A DNA stretch of 64,000 nucleotides from an uncultured Bacteroidales bacterium. GTDB lineage: Bacteria > Bacteroidota > Bacteroidia > Bacteroidales > UBA932. Below, in pieces: positions 19,367-27,142 of this stretch. The position numbers and the translations under genes are program-made. Within the stretch, counting starts at the first letter, position 1; every line of letters starts with the position of its first letter. The notes under the pieces were generated by a model. The model searched no databases. It saw only the letters and a list, made by a program, of their open reading frames with translations, and had not been told where the DNA came from. Location of the stretch: positions 62,001-126,000 of the forward strand of contig CALVDE010000014.1 of assembly GCA_944326265.1 (NCBI GenBank), in the 5' to 3' direction.

Positions 19367-19429
19367 ATACTTGAATTGTAATTGTCCAGTAATGCAAACT
19401 TACGAAAAATATGAAATGTGACGCTCCCA

Positions 19430-19469
19430 TTTCATAGACTTGTTACAATTTTGTAATAGTTTTGTAACA
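19430..19469 (+). promoter_or_regulatory. PHO-box-like array upstream of the PiT phosphate operon
   Basis: Four 7-bp repeats in exact 11-bp register: TTTCATA (19430), TGTTACA (19441), TGTAATA (19452) and TGTAACA (19463), separated by 4-bp spacers. A PhoB box is built in just this way, as 7-bp TGTCATA-like repeats plus 4-bp AT-rich spacers. The last repeat ends 9 bp before the -7 box, replacing the -33 element. The first repeat is the weakest. Confidence 0.75.
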
Positions 19470-19478
19470 TAGCAGCCA

Positions 19479-19486
19479 TACTTTTG
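19479..19486 (+). promoter_or_regulatory. -7 element of the PiT operon
   Basis: TACTTTTG fits TAnnTTTG. It overlaps the in-frame TTG at 19484, so ATG 19508 must be the real start of the transporter. Confidence 0.7.
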
Positions 19487-19507
19487 CAACCGAAAATATA
19501 CACAGTT

Positions 19508-21769
19508 ATGGAGTTTTTGTATATAGGAATCATCATTTTCCTTTTCTGCCTCGCCATTTCAGACATTATTGTCGGCGTGAGCAACGACGCTGTAAACTTT
19601 CTCAACTCCGCGGTAGGTTCCAAGACCGCCAAGTTCCGCAACCTCATCATCATCGCCTCCATCGGAGTCTTCCTCGGGGCGTCCCTGTCCAACGGTATGA
19701 TGGACATCGCCCGCCACGGCATCTTCCAGCCGCAGTATTTCAGCTTTGCCGAGCTGATTACCATCATGCTGGCTGTAATGGTGACCGACGTGATACTCCT
19801 CGACGCATTCAACTCCAGGGGCTTGCCTACCTCGACCACAGTCTCCCTCGTATTCGAGCTGCTCGGTGGTACGGTGGCCCTCGCCATGATTAAGAACATC
19901 CAGTCCGACGGCACCCTGACATTCGCCCAGATGATCAACACAGACAAGGCCCTCTCGGTGGTCCTTGGTATCTTCCTTTCGATAGCCATAGCATTTGTCT
20001 TCGGTATGGTGATACAGTGGATAGTCCGTACGATATTTACATTCAACTATAAGCCCAGGATGAAATACCTGGCCGGAGTTTTCGGCGGTATAGCCGTGAC
20101 GGCCATCGTGTACTTCCTGCTGATCAAGGGTCTGAAGGACTCCTCCTTCATGACAGCCGATGCCAATGCATGGATTAAGGAGCACACCGGCATGCTGGTG
20201 CTCTGCCTCTTCGTCGGCAGCAGCGTCATCATGCAGATACTGCACTGGTGCAAGGTCAATATCCTGAAGATCATCGTGCTGATGGGTACTCTTTCCCTCG
20301 CCATGGCCTTCGCCGGCAACGACCTGGTGAACTTCGTCGGTGTGCCTCTCGCAGGCTTCTCCGCATGGCAGGACTACTCCGCCAACGGAATGGGCGTGGG
20401 TGCCGACAACTACCTGATGGGCAGCCTGCTCGAACCGGCCCACACCCCGATGATATTCCTGATACTCTCCGGTGCCACCATGGTATTTGCCCTGGCTACC
20501 TCACGGAAGGCCCGCAACGTGATTAACACCGAGGTCAACCTGACCAACCAGAACGAGTCCGAGGCTTCCTTCGGCACCTCCGCCACCGGCCGCCGTCTCG
20601 TGCAGATAGCCAACTCCTTCGCCACATGGCTGGAGAAGGTGACCCCCCTGAGAGTCCGCAACTGGATCGACAGCCGTTTCAACAAGGACGAGGCCATCCT
20701 CGTCAAGGGTGCCGCATTTGACCAGATGAGGGCCGCCGTCAACTTAGTGGTTTCCTCCCTTCTGATTGCCCTCGGAACATCCCTAAAGCTGCCCCTCTCC
20801 ACCACTTTCGTGACATTCACCGTGGCCATGGGTACCTCCCTGATGGACCGCGCATGGGACCGCGAGAGTGCCGTCGGCAGGGTTACCGGCATGATGTCCG
20901 TGATGGGCGGCTGGCTGCTGACAGCGGTGATAGCATTCGCAGTCTGCTTCGTGATAGCCCTCGTGATGCACTACGGCAGTTTTATCGCGATGATACTCCT
21001 CAGCCTCTTGGCCCTGTTTATCATTATCCGCAGCAACATACAGTTCAACAGGAAGTCTCATGAGAAGGAGAAGAACAAGACCGTGTTCGAGCAGATGATG
21101 TCCGCTGAGCCTGAGCAGGTATGGACTCTTCTCAAAGGCCAGATCAAGGACAATACGGTCAAGGAGCTGGACTATGTGTCGAATTACTACACCACGTTTA
21201 TCGACTGCTTCGAGAACGAGAACCTCAAGTGCCTGCGCCGCAACTACAATACGCTGCATGGGGAGATAGAGGGCTACAAGTCTGTGCGGAGGAAGGAAAT
21301 CCTGGCACTCAAGCGCACTGACCCCGCCGTGTCAATGCAGGCCGGCACCTGGTTCCACCTGGAATCCAACCATCTCTCCCAGCTGCTGTACAGCCTCAAG
21401 CGTATCTCCGAGCCGTGTAAGGAGCACCTGGAGAATAACTTCAATCCTCTGCCGAAAGACTGTGTCGAGGAGTTTGCTCCGGCCAGCGAGGCATTCCTCG
21501 TACTTCTCAGGAGGACATCCGAGTATGTGGGCGCAGAAGCCGACGACGCCAAGTCAAAGGCGATCATCAAGGAGATATCGGCATACAAGAAACAGGTGGC
21601 CGTGCTCCGCAAGAATAACGTGGACCGCTTCAATTCGGAGTCAGACACTTCCAACTTCAATATCTACATACTGTACCAGACCATCCTTCAGGAGACCCAG
21701 CAGATGGCCGACAACCTGAAGCACCTGATCCGCGCCTACACCTATCTCTCCACAGTGAAGGGTAAGTAA
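19508..21769 (+). CDS. PiT-family inorganic phosphate transporter with C-terminal PhoU/DUF47-like domain
   Basis: Low-affinity ion-coupled phosphate importer in the cytoplasmic membrane, 753 residues from ATG 19508 (MEFLYIGIII). The two duplicated PiT signatures are visible: GVSNDAVNFLNSAVGSK (about residue 22) and GNDLVNFVGVPLAGF (about 275). Around ten hydrophobic helices run to about residue 515. The remaining 240 residues (from about NKTVFEQMM) are soluble, helical and PhoU/DUF47-like; in other bacteria such domains couple phosphate flux to signalling. The gene is preceded by a PHO-box array and followed after 15 bp by a response regulator and then a histidine kinase, so it likely heads a self-regulated phosphate operon. 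Confidence 0.92.
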   Translation: MEFLYIGIIIFLFCLAISDIIVGVSNDAVNFLNSAVGSKTAKFRNLIIIASIGVFLGASLSNGMMDIARHGIFQPQYFSFAELITIMLAVMVTDVILLDAFNSRGLPTSTTVSLVFELLGGTVALAMIKNIQSDGTLTFAQMINTDKALSVVLGIFLSIAIAFVFGMVIQWIVRTIFTFNYKPRMKYLAGVFGGIAVTAIVYFLLIKGLKDSSFMTADANAWIKEHTGMLVLCLFVGSSVIMQILHWCKVNILKIIVLMGTLSLAMAFAGNDLVNFVGVPLAGFSAWQDYSANGMGVGADNYLMGSLLEPAHTPMIFLILSGATMVFALATSRKARNVINTEVNLTNQNESEASFGTSATGRRLVQIANSFATWLEKVTPLRVRNWIDSRFNKDEAILVKGAAFDQMRAAVNLVVSSLLIALGTSLKLPLSTTFVTFTVAMGTSLMDRAWDRESAVGRVTGMMSVMGGWLLTAVIAFAVCFVIALVMHYGSFIAMILLSLLALFIIIRSNIQFNRKSHEKEKNKTVFEQMMSAEPEQVWTLLKGQIKDNTVKELDYVSNYYTTFIDCFENENLKCLRRNYNTLHGEIEGYKSVRRKEILALKRTDPAVSMQAGTWFHLESNHLSQLLYSLKRISEPCKEHLENNFNPLPKDCVEEFAPASEAFLVLLRRTSEYVGAEADDAKSKAIIKEISAYKKQVAVLRKNNVDRFNSESDTSNFNIYILYQTILQETQQMADNLKHLIRAYTYLSTVKGK

Positions 21770-21784
21770 AAATTAATACTATAT

Positions 21785-22507
21785 TTGCGTATGCAAAGAA
21801 TTCTTATAGTCGATGACGAGGAGTCCATCTGTGAGATTCTCCAGTTCAATCTGGAGGTCGAGGGCTACGAGGTAGAAGTGGCCTACAGCGCGGAGGAGGC
21901 TCTCGGCAAGGACATTAAAAGTTTTTCCCTCATCCTGCTGGACATCATGATGGGCGGGATGAGCGGATTCAAGATGGCCCAGATGCTCAAGAAGGATCCG
22001 GCCACGGCGTCCATCCCCATTATCTTCTGCACAGCCAAGGATACGGAGGACAACAAGATAGCTGGTCTTACCCTCGGGGCGGACGACTACATCTCCAAGC
22101 CGTTTTCCGTGCGGGAAGTGGTGGCAAGGGTCAAGAGTGTGCTGCGACGCTGTGCACAGCAGCCTCAGGCTCAGGTGCATCCGCAGCGGGCTCAGTCCCG
22201 GACTGAAATGGACGGAGACAGCATCACTTACAACGGCCTGCGTCTGGACCTGCTCAAGCACAAGTGCTACATCGACGGGCAGGAGGTACAGCTCACCAAG
22301 AAGGAGATGGAGATTATGGTTCTCTTCCTGCGCAATTCCGGCAGGGTGCTTTCCCGCGAGGAGATCCTTCACAATGTCTGGAGCGACGAGGTAGTGGTGC
22401 TCGACAGGACGATAGATGTGAATATCACCCGCCTGCGCAAGAAGATAGGCGAGTACGGCAAGTTCATCGTCACGCGCCAGGGCTATGGTTACGGTTTTGA
22501 TGTATAG
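21785..22507 (+). CDS. PhoB/OmpR-type response regulator
   Basis: 240 residues. The receiver domain (1-120) has the acidic pair DDE (10-12), phosphoacceptor Asp53 in LLDIMMGGMSG, the conserved TAKD segment and Lys in ISKPF. A linker rich in Gln/His/Ala (about 125-145) leads to an OmpR/PhoB winged helix (YNGLRLDLLKHKCYIDGQEV to the terminal GYGYGFDV). A second ATG at 21791 is an equally good start. It lies 15 bp after the PiT gene and 9 bp before the kinase gene. Context and the PHO-box arrays make it the probable PhoB of this organism, though generic RprY-type regulators look similar. Confidence 0.92.
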   Translation: MRMQRILIVDDEESICEILQFNLEVEGYEVEVAYSAEEALGKDIKSFSLILLDIMMGGMSGFKMAQMLKKDPATASIPIIFCTAKDTEDNKIAGLTLGADDYISKPFSVREVVARVKSVLRRCAQQPQAQVHPQRAQSRTEMDGDSITYNGLRLDLLKHKCYIDGQEVQLTKKEMEIMVLFLRNSGRVLSREEILHNVWSDEVVVLDRTIDVNITRLRKKIGEYGKFIVTRQGYGYGFDV

Positions 22508-22516
22508 ACAGATACC

Positions 22517-23479
22517 ATGCTGAAAAATCTTTTGAACAGGAAGAGCATTCTGGCCCGTCTGGAGGAGTTCGTCTATATGGCGGAGAAGGGCAATCCCCTG
22601 GACAGGTCGTTCCCGTCTTTCCCGGATACAAGGGAGGGCCGGTTGCTCAACCGTCTGGTGCGGGTCTACACCAGGGATATGTCGGACAGGGACACTCTGT
22701 CTGCTGCAAGAGAACTCGTGGTCCGCGAATCTCAGGACAACATCCGTCAGAAGAAGCAGTTGACCCAGAACATCAGCCATGAGCTCAAGACTCCGGTCAG
22801 CAGCATCAACGGATATCTGGAGACAGTCATCAATAACCCGGCTTTAAGTGCGCCGCAGAGGGAGATGTTTCTGCGCAAGTGCTATGAGCAGTCCCAGCGT
22901 CTGTCCGACCTGCTGAGGGATCTGTCCACTATCACGCGGATGGACGAGGCCAGCGATAAGATAGAGAAGGAGAGAATATCGCTTTCCGATGTGGTGGCTG
23001 AGGCGGTGGCGGACATGGAGCCGGTGGCCGGCAAATACGACGGTGTGCCCGGCCAGGAATACAAGGCCGGTCCGTCTGACAGAGGCACTATGCACATAGT
23101 CAGCAAATTCCCCTCCGGCAGGGAAATCGTGGGCAACCGCAATCTGCTTTACTCTGTCTTCCGCAATCTATTGGAAAATGCCATTTTCTATTCCAAGGGC
23201 ACTACTGTCACTGTCTCTCTGGACAAGGAGGACGGAAGGCAGTACTGGATATCGGTGGAGGATGACGGTGTGGGCGTGGACAGTGTGCATCTGACACGTA
23301 TATTCGAGCGTTTCTACCGGGTGGACAAAGGCCGCAGCCGCAAGATAGGCGGGACCGGACTCGGGCTTTCAATAGTCAAGAATGCCGTCAATCTGCACGG
23401 CGGCAGCATCAGGGCCGTATCGGCCAGGCCCTCGGGACTCAGGTTCGAGTTCACTCTGAGCAAGGAAGGATTAGAATAA
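22517..23479 (+). CDS. soluble sensor histidine kinase, PhoR-like core without membrane or sensor domain
   Basis: 320 residues. The dimerisation helix carries phospho-acceptor His88 in NISHELKTPVSSINGYLE. The catalytic domain shows an N box (NLLENAIFYSKG), a G1 box (VEDDGVGVD), an F box (FERFYRVDKGRSR) and a G2 box (GGTGLGLSIVKN). The first 75 residues are polar and charged, with no membrane helix and no clear PAS or HAMP domain. This is unusual, since PhoR-type kinases normally have at least one membrane segment. Co-transcription with a transporter bearing a PhoU-like tail suggests that it receives its signal from that cytoplasmic tail. It overlaps the convergent rnhB by 9 bp. Confidence 0.92.
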   Translation: MLKNLLNRKSILARLEEFVYMAEKGNPLDRSFPSFPDTREGRLLNRLVRVYTRDMSDRDTLSAARELVVRESQDNIRQKKQLTQNISHELKTPVSSINGYLETVINNPALSAPQREMFLRKCYEQSQRLSDLLRDLSTITRMDEASDKIEKERISLSDVVAEAVADMEPVAGKYDGVPGQEYKAGPSDRGTMHIVSKFPSGREIVGNRNLLYSVFRNLLENAIFYSKGTTVTVSLDKEDGRQYWISVEDDGVGVDSVHLTRIFERFYRVDKGRSRKIGGTGLGLSIVKNAVNLHGGSIRAVSARPSGLRFEFTLSKEGLE

Positions 23480-24064
23480 CTCCGGATCGGGAAGTATCTT
23501 GAAGGATTTGCGGTGCAGTGGGGTGATGCCGTACTTCCGGACGGCTTCGCGGTGCGCTTTCGTCGGGTAGCCGCAGTTGACCTCCCATCCGTACTGCGGA
23601 TACTGTGCGGCAGCCTCTCTCATGAAGTCATCCCTGAATGTCTTTGCAAGTATGGATGCGGCGGCTATGGACGCATATCTGCCATCGCCTTTTACGAAGC
23701 ACGTGAACGGGATGTCCTTGTACGGCTTGAACCGGTTGCCGTCCACGATTATGTGTTCCGGTGTGATGCTAAGTCCGTCCAGTGCCCTGTGCATGGACAG
23801 GATGGAAGCATTGAGGATGTTGATGCCGTCTATCTCCTCCGGGCTGGCAGAGGCTGCGCACCAGGACAGGGCTTCCTTTATGATGATGTCTCTCAGACGC
23901 TCTCTCTCGCGTCGGGACAGTTGTTTAGAGTCATTGAGTCCGGGGTCGTGAAAGTCCGCAGGAAGTATTACCGCTGCGGCATATACCGGTCCCGCGATGC
24001 ATCCGCGTCCGGCCTCGTCTGTCCCGGCCTCCACAGTGCCGGGTATGTCATAGCTCTGCAACAT
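23471..24064 (-). CDS. rnhB: ribonuclease HII
   Basis: Removes ribonucleotides and RNA from RNA-DNA hybrids. It is 197 residues, normal for the family. The motif DEAGRGCIAGPVYAAAV (about 17-33) holds the first acidic pair; LNDSKQLSRRERERL, the acidic residue in IIVDGNRF and the DDFM-containing segment complete the active site. Its C-terminal 9 bp overlap the end of the histidine kinase gene on the other strand. The XRE regulator gene lies 13 bp downstream of the rnhB start, in the same direction, so rnhB may be its second gene. Confidence 0.96.
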   Translation of the reverse strand: MLQSYDIPGTVEAGTDEAGRGCIAGPVYAAAVILPADFHDPGLNDSKQLSRRERERLRDIIIKEALSWCAASASPEEIDGINILNASILSMHRALDGLSITPEHIIVDGNRFKPYKDIPFTCFVKGDGRYASIAAASILAKTFRDDFMREAAAQYPQYGWEVNCGYPTKAHREAVRKYGITPLHRKSFKILPDPELF

Positions 24065-24077
24065 GAGTGCAAAACAA

Positions 24078-24404
24078 CTAAATTTTTTTCAGAAGTTCGG
24101 CCTGAAGTTCTATAATTTTGTTCTTGTCAGCAATAATTGCCTCCAATTCCGCTATCCGGCGGTCTTTTTCATTGATGATGTCCGCATATCTGCTGAGGTC
24201 ATATCCCAGGACCAGCTCTTCTTCCGGCAGGTCCAGGATGGATGCAATCTTGGGCAGATGGTCGCTTATCAGATGGGTCCTGCCCTTTTCTATCTTGTAG
24301 TATGCGGTCTGGGAGATCGACAGCCTGTCTGCCAGATCAGCCTGCGAGAGCTGCTGCTCCTTGCGCCTTGCCAAAATCCTTTTTCTGATCTCCTCATTGT
24401 TCAT
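24078..24404 (-). CDS. XRE-family transcriptional regulator with C-terminal coiled coil
   Basis: I place the start at ATG 24404 (MNNEEIRKRI), giving 108 residues; the longer frame to 24467 crosses the promoter box and adds a non-conserved hydrophobic tail. The helix-turn-helix spans about 5-60 (LSQADLADRLSISQTAYYKI). The last 45 residues form a heptad-rich coiled coil (EKDRRIAELEAIIADKNKII), probably for dimerisation. The -7 box TATTTTTG (24417-24410) lies almost on the start codon, so the message may be leaderless or nearly so. rnhB follows 13 bp downstream. Confidence 0.85.
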   Translation of the reverse strand: MNNEEIRKRILARRKEQQLSQADLADRLSISQTAYYKIEKGRTHLISDHLPKIASILDLPEEELVLGYDLSRYADIINEKDRRIAELEAIIADKNKIIELQAELLKKI

Positions 24405-24583
24405 GCAAACAAAAATATTGTCAAAAAAAGAATTATAAAATACACCTATGGTTATCAAAAACAACATAAGATTAATATTAAAAAGCGCAAAAATTTTAAA
24501 AACGTGAAAATCTGCCCGGTTTTCTTTTAAATTCCCGATATGTGCGGAGCCTTGCTATAACTTTAGGTTTTATTTTATTCCTT

Positions 24584-24778
24584 ATGAGAAAAATTTATTC
24601 CAAATCGTTTAAAGCCCGCCGTCACGGCGGCAGGAAAGAAGTTGTTGAGGCACGTCTGCTTTTCGCCCGTCAGCTTCTGGTCAGGTACGGAGTTCCGTAC
24701 AGCTGTGTATGGTCATTGACCGGTTTCTCTTCCGTCAAGGAGATGGAGCATTACTGGGAGCGGATGTTCCGAAGTTGA
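24584..24778 (+). CDS. small basic hypothetical protein
   Basis: 64 residues from ATG 24584 (MRKIYSKSFKARRHGG). It is preceded by TAACTTTA (24558-24565), one base off the -7 consensus, and followed 9 bp after the stop by a strong hairpin with a T run. The promoter-gene-terminator layout supports a real small gene. The N-terminal third is Arg/Lys-rich; the rest is helical and ends in EMEHYWERMF. No family is recognised. It is cytoplasmic by appearance. Confidence 0.55.
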   Translation: MRKIYSKSFKARRHGGRKEVVEARLLFARQLLVRYGVPYSCVWSLTGFSSVKEMEHYWERMFRS

Positions 24779-24787
24779 GCCGCGCAC

Positions 24788-24826
24788 AAAAAGGCGTGTC
24801 CGTCACCGACGGCGCACGCCTTTTTC
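24788..24826. terminator. bidirectional terminator, copy 1 of a repeated sequence
   Basis: The hairpin GGCGTG-t-CCGTC / GACGG-c-GCACGCC is flanked by five A on the left and five T on the right, so it can stop both the small + gene and the - barrel gene. A 35-nt stretch is identical to the terminator at 28954-28989. Confidence 0.8.
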
Positions 24827-24845
24827 TTCATCATGCCTCCTGCTG

Positions 24846-25559
24846 TCAGAACCTGTACCCGATGCCTGCCGTGACGAGTCCTGAGCCCAGCGCTCCCAGC
24901 TCGAAGCGTCCGTACAGCTTGCGCCCGACAGTCAGTCCTATGAGCCTGATGTCGAAAGCCAGCGTCGCGTATGTCCGCATGGACTCGCTCTCCTGCTTGT
25001 CCATAGCCAGGGAGTTGGTGTGCACGATTCCTACACCGGCGCCGAGGCCCGAGTACATCCTCAGCGCAGGCCTGTTGAGCCAGTAGAACCTCAGGTTGGC
25101 CATGATGCTGACGCAGTGCGTGTTCTCGTTCCAGGCGAACTCCCCGTTCGCGGCATAGTTCAGCGGATAGGAGTCGTAGCCGTAGTAGATGCCTCCGCCC
25201 GCGCTGAGCCACGGCAGCGCGTTGTACCCGTACTCTATTCTGAGGATGGGTATTTTCCCGGTGAGTCCGGTTCCGGAGTACACGACCGGATCCGGAGCCG
25301 TCGTGCCGTCCCCTGCGGCCGCACCCAGCATGTCCCCAGTCATGTCCAGTATGTTCATGAATCCCCTGGTCATGCCCAGGAGGCTGGTGGCGAACTGCGG
25401 CGCGGGCAGTCCTACGCTCAGCTCTATCTCATGGGTTCCTGTATAGTCGGCAGTCCTGCCGCCGGTCTCCTGCGCGCTGAGCGCGGCTGCCGTTGTGGTC
25501 AAGAGCGCGGCCACGGCGGCCAGCGCGGTGATGATTGAGTGTCTGTTTGTAGTTTTCAT
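24846..25559 (-). CDS. outer-membrane beta-barrel protein, paralogue 1
   Basis: 237 residues with a signal peptide ending near ALSAQE. The mature part is strand-rich with regular aromatic girdle residues (LRFYWLNRPALRMYSGLGAG) and ends in GLVTAGIGYRF, as an outer-membrane barrel does. Its signal peptide and C-terminus are nearly identical to those of the 26286-26888 product, and even the upstream leader is conserved, so the two arose by a fairly recent duplication; the middle has diverged, with a segment around residues 45-75 present only here. The function is unknown. A terminator follows at 24826. Confidence 0.82.
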   Translation of the reverse strand: MKTTNRHSIITALAAVAALLTTTAAALSAQETGGRTADYTGTHEIELSVGLPAPQFATSLLGMTRGFMNILDMTGDMLGAAAGDGTTAPDPVVYSGTGLTGKIPILRIEYGYNALPWLSAGGGIYYGYDSYPLNYAANGEFAWNENTHCVSIMANLRFYWLNRPALRMYSGLGAGVGIVHTNSLAMDKQESESMRTYATLAFDIRLIGLTVGRKLYGRFELGALGSGLVTAGIGYRF

Positions 25560-25660
25560 ATCTCGGTTGTTTAATTGGTTCCGTGACTGCGGTGCTCGGG
25601 TTCAGGCCGTCCTATATCCGTTGGATGCGCGTGCGCACCGGAACGCTGCATCGGGGGCTG

Positions 25661-26236
25661 TCAGTCGTAGTAGAGCTCGATGGACGTTATCGTCCCGTCC
25701 TTGTCGTAATAGAAAGCCGGGTAATACAGCAGATATTCGTCCGTAAGCGGTTTCGTTCCGGGTTTCCAGTAGAGCCGTCCTCCGCCGTCCTCATCGCTGA
25801 AGTTCCTGACTGCTCCGCCCATGTCGCGCACCTTGGAGATGTGGTCCCCCACGCGGACATAGCCGTTCACCGCGAATCGGTCAGACTCCAGCATGAACAC
25901 GCTGAATTTCCAGTCCGGGGAAAAGGAGAGAGCACTCAGTCCGAACTCATCCTCCAGGATCCTCGTCCTCTTCTCTCCCCTTCCCAAGGAGGAGTCGTCA
26001 GACGGCTCTTCGTGCGACAGGACCTCGCTGGAGTAACAGAAATAGTGGTAGATGACGTTGTCTTCGGTGTCCGGCTCCCCGAGAGCCTGGATTATCTGGC
26101 TTCTGCTGTAAGACTTGTCGAGTTCCAGGCCGTTCACCGTAATCTTCGAGAAATCGTATTCCTGCGCGCTCAGGGACAGGCAGCAGGCCGTCAGGAGTGC
26201 CGGCAGGCAAATAAGTTTTTTTCTGGTTGTTCTCAT
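25661..26236 (-). CDS. secreted protein of unknown function
   Basis: 191 residues with a signal peptide (MRTTRKKLICLPALLTACCL, cleavage near LSAQE). The cysteines in the signal do not make a convincing lipobox. The mature protein begins with a segment (SYSRSQIIQALGEPD) like the start of SmpA/BamE-type folds and continues in beta strands. It has no catalytic motif that I recognise. It lies between the two duplicated barrel genes, 49 bp downstream of the second copy and about 100 bp upstream of the first, and may be transcribed with one or both. Confidence 0.75.
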   Translation of the reverse strand: MRTTRKKLICLPALLTACCLSLSAQEYDFSKITVNGLELDKSYSRSQIIQALGEPDTEDNVIYHYFCYSSEVLSHEEPSDDSSLGRGEKRTRILEDEFGLSALSFSPDWKFSVFMLESDRFAVNGYVRVGDHISKVRDMGGAVRNFSDEDGGGRLYWKPGTKPLTDEYLLYYPAFYYDKDGTITSIELYYD

Positions 26237-26285
26237 CGCTTGATTGTTTTTAAAGTTGTCTGAGCTGTCCGCCGTCCTGTCGTTG

Positions 26286-26888
26286 TCAGAACCTGTATCC
26301 GATGCCTGCCGTGACGAGGCCGTGGGGCCAGACGCCTAGCTCGAAGTTGCCGAAGAGCCTCTCGCCGACAGTCAGTCCTATGAGCCTGATGTCGAAGTCG
26401 AACTGCGTGTAGGTCTTGCCCTCGGACCAGCAGTCCAGGGCGGCTCCTACACCGGCACTGGTGTACATCCTCACCATCCTCCTGTTGAGCCAGTAGACCC
26501 TGGCGTTGAGCAGCAGGGAGACTGTGCTTCTGTCCTCATCGAAGGCGAACTCTCCGGTCGCGCTGTCCGTGTTCCTGTACCGTGCCCATCCGTAGTAGAG
26601 TCCGCATCCCACGGACAGCCACTTCTCTACGTTCCATCCGTATTCCAGAGCGAAGGACGGAATGTCGAGCCTGGTGTGTTTGAACTCTGAGTCCAGAAAT
26701 CCGTAGAAATCAAAGGCCGTCATGTAGTAGGGCGGGAAGCCGACCTTGAGGCTGAGCTCGTGCGTTCCCTTCCAGTTGTATGCCTTGATGTCGCTTTCCT
26801 GGGCGCCGAGCGCGGCTGCCGTTGCGGTCAAGAGCGCGGCCACGGCGGCCAGCGCGGTGATGATGATGTGTCTGTGTGTAGTTTTCAT
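26286..26888 (-). CDS. outer-membrane beta-barrel protein, paralogue 2
   Basis: 200 residues; signal peptide MKTTHRHIIITALAAVAALL ending near ALGAQE, followed by strand-rich barrel sequence ending GLVTAGIGYRF. The signal peptide differs from paralogue 1 (24846-25559) at only a few positions, and the two leader regions upstream (26889-26985 and 25560-25660) are about 85-90% identical by eye. A shared central motif (LNARVYWLNRRMVRMYTSAG) pairs with LRFYWLNRPALRMYSGLG in paralogue 1. The function is unknown. Confidence 0.82.
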   Translation of the reverse strand: MKTTHRHIIITALAAVAALLTATAAALGAQESDIKAYNWKGTHELSLKVGFPPYYMTAFDFYGFLDSEFKHTRLDIPSFALEYGWNVEKWLSVGCGLYYGWARYRNTDSATGEFAFDEDRSTVSLLLNARVYWLNRRMVRMYTSAGVGAALDCWSEGKTYTQFDFDIRLIGLTVGERLFGNFELGVWPHGLVTAGIGYRF

Positions 26889-27142
26889 ATCTCGGTTGTT
26901 TGATTGGTTCCGTGACTGTGGTGCTCGGATTCAGGTCATCCTATATCCGTTAGATGCGCGTACGCACCGGAACGCTGCATTGGAGACGAATAGAATTGCT
27001 TTTTTCATATAGAATAATTTTAAGTTGTTGTAAAATTAAGGCCGTGATATGGAAAAAGCAAAAAAATAATCTTAGCAAGCCGAAAATAATTTACTGATTA
27101 TCAGTCTGTTTTAAAATTAATTCTTAACAGTTGTTCCAGACG
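26889..27142. other. AT-rich intergenic leader region
   Basis: The part nearest 26888 (to about 26985) is the conserved leader shared with paralogue 1. The rest, 26990-27142, is AT-rich and carries the likely promoter of the barrel gene and the end of the TPR gene. No gene is seen. Confidence 0.5.

Noticed and set aside
24405-24467. N-terminal extension of the XRE regulator to 24467
   Set aside because: It crosses the -7 element TATTTTTG and encodes a hydrophobic, non-conserved tail before a standard HTH start.
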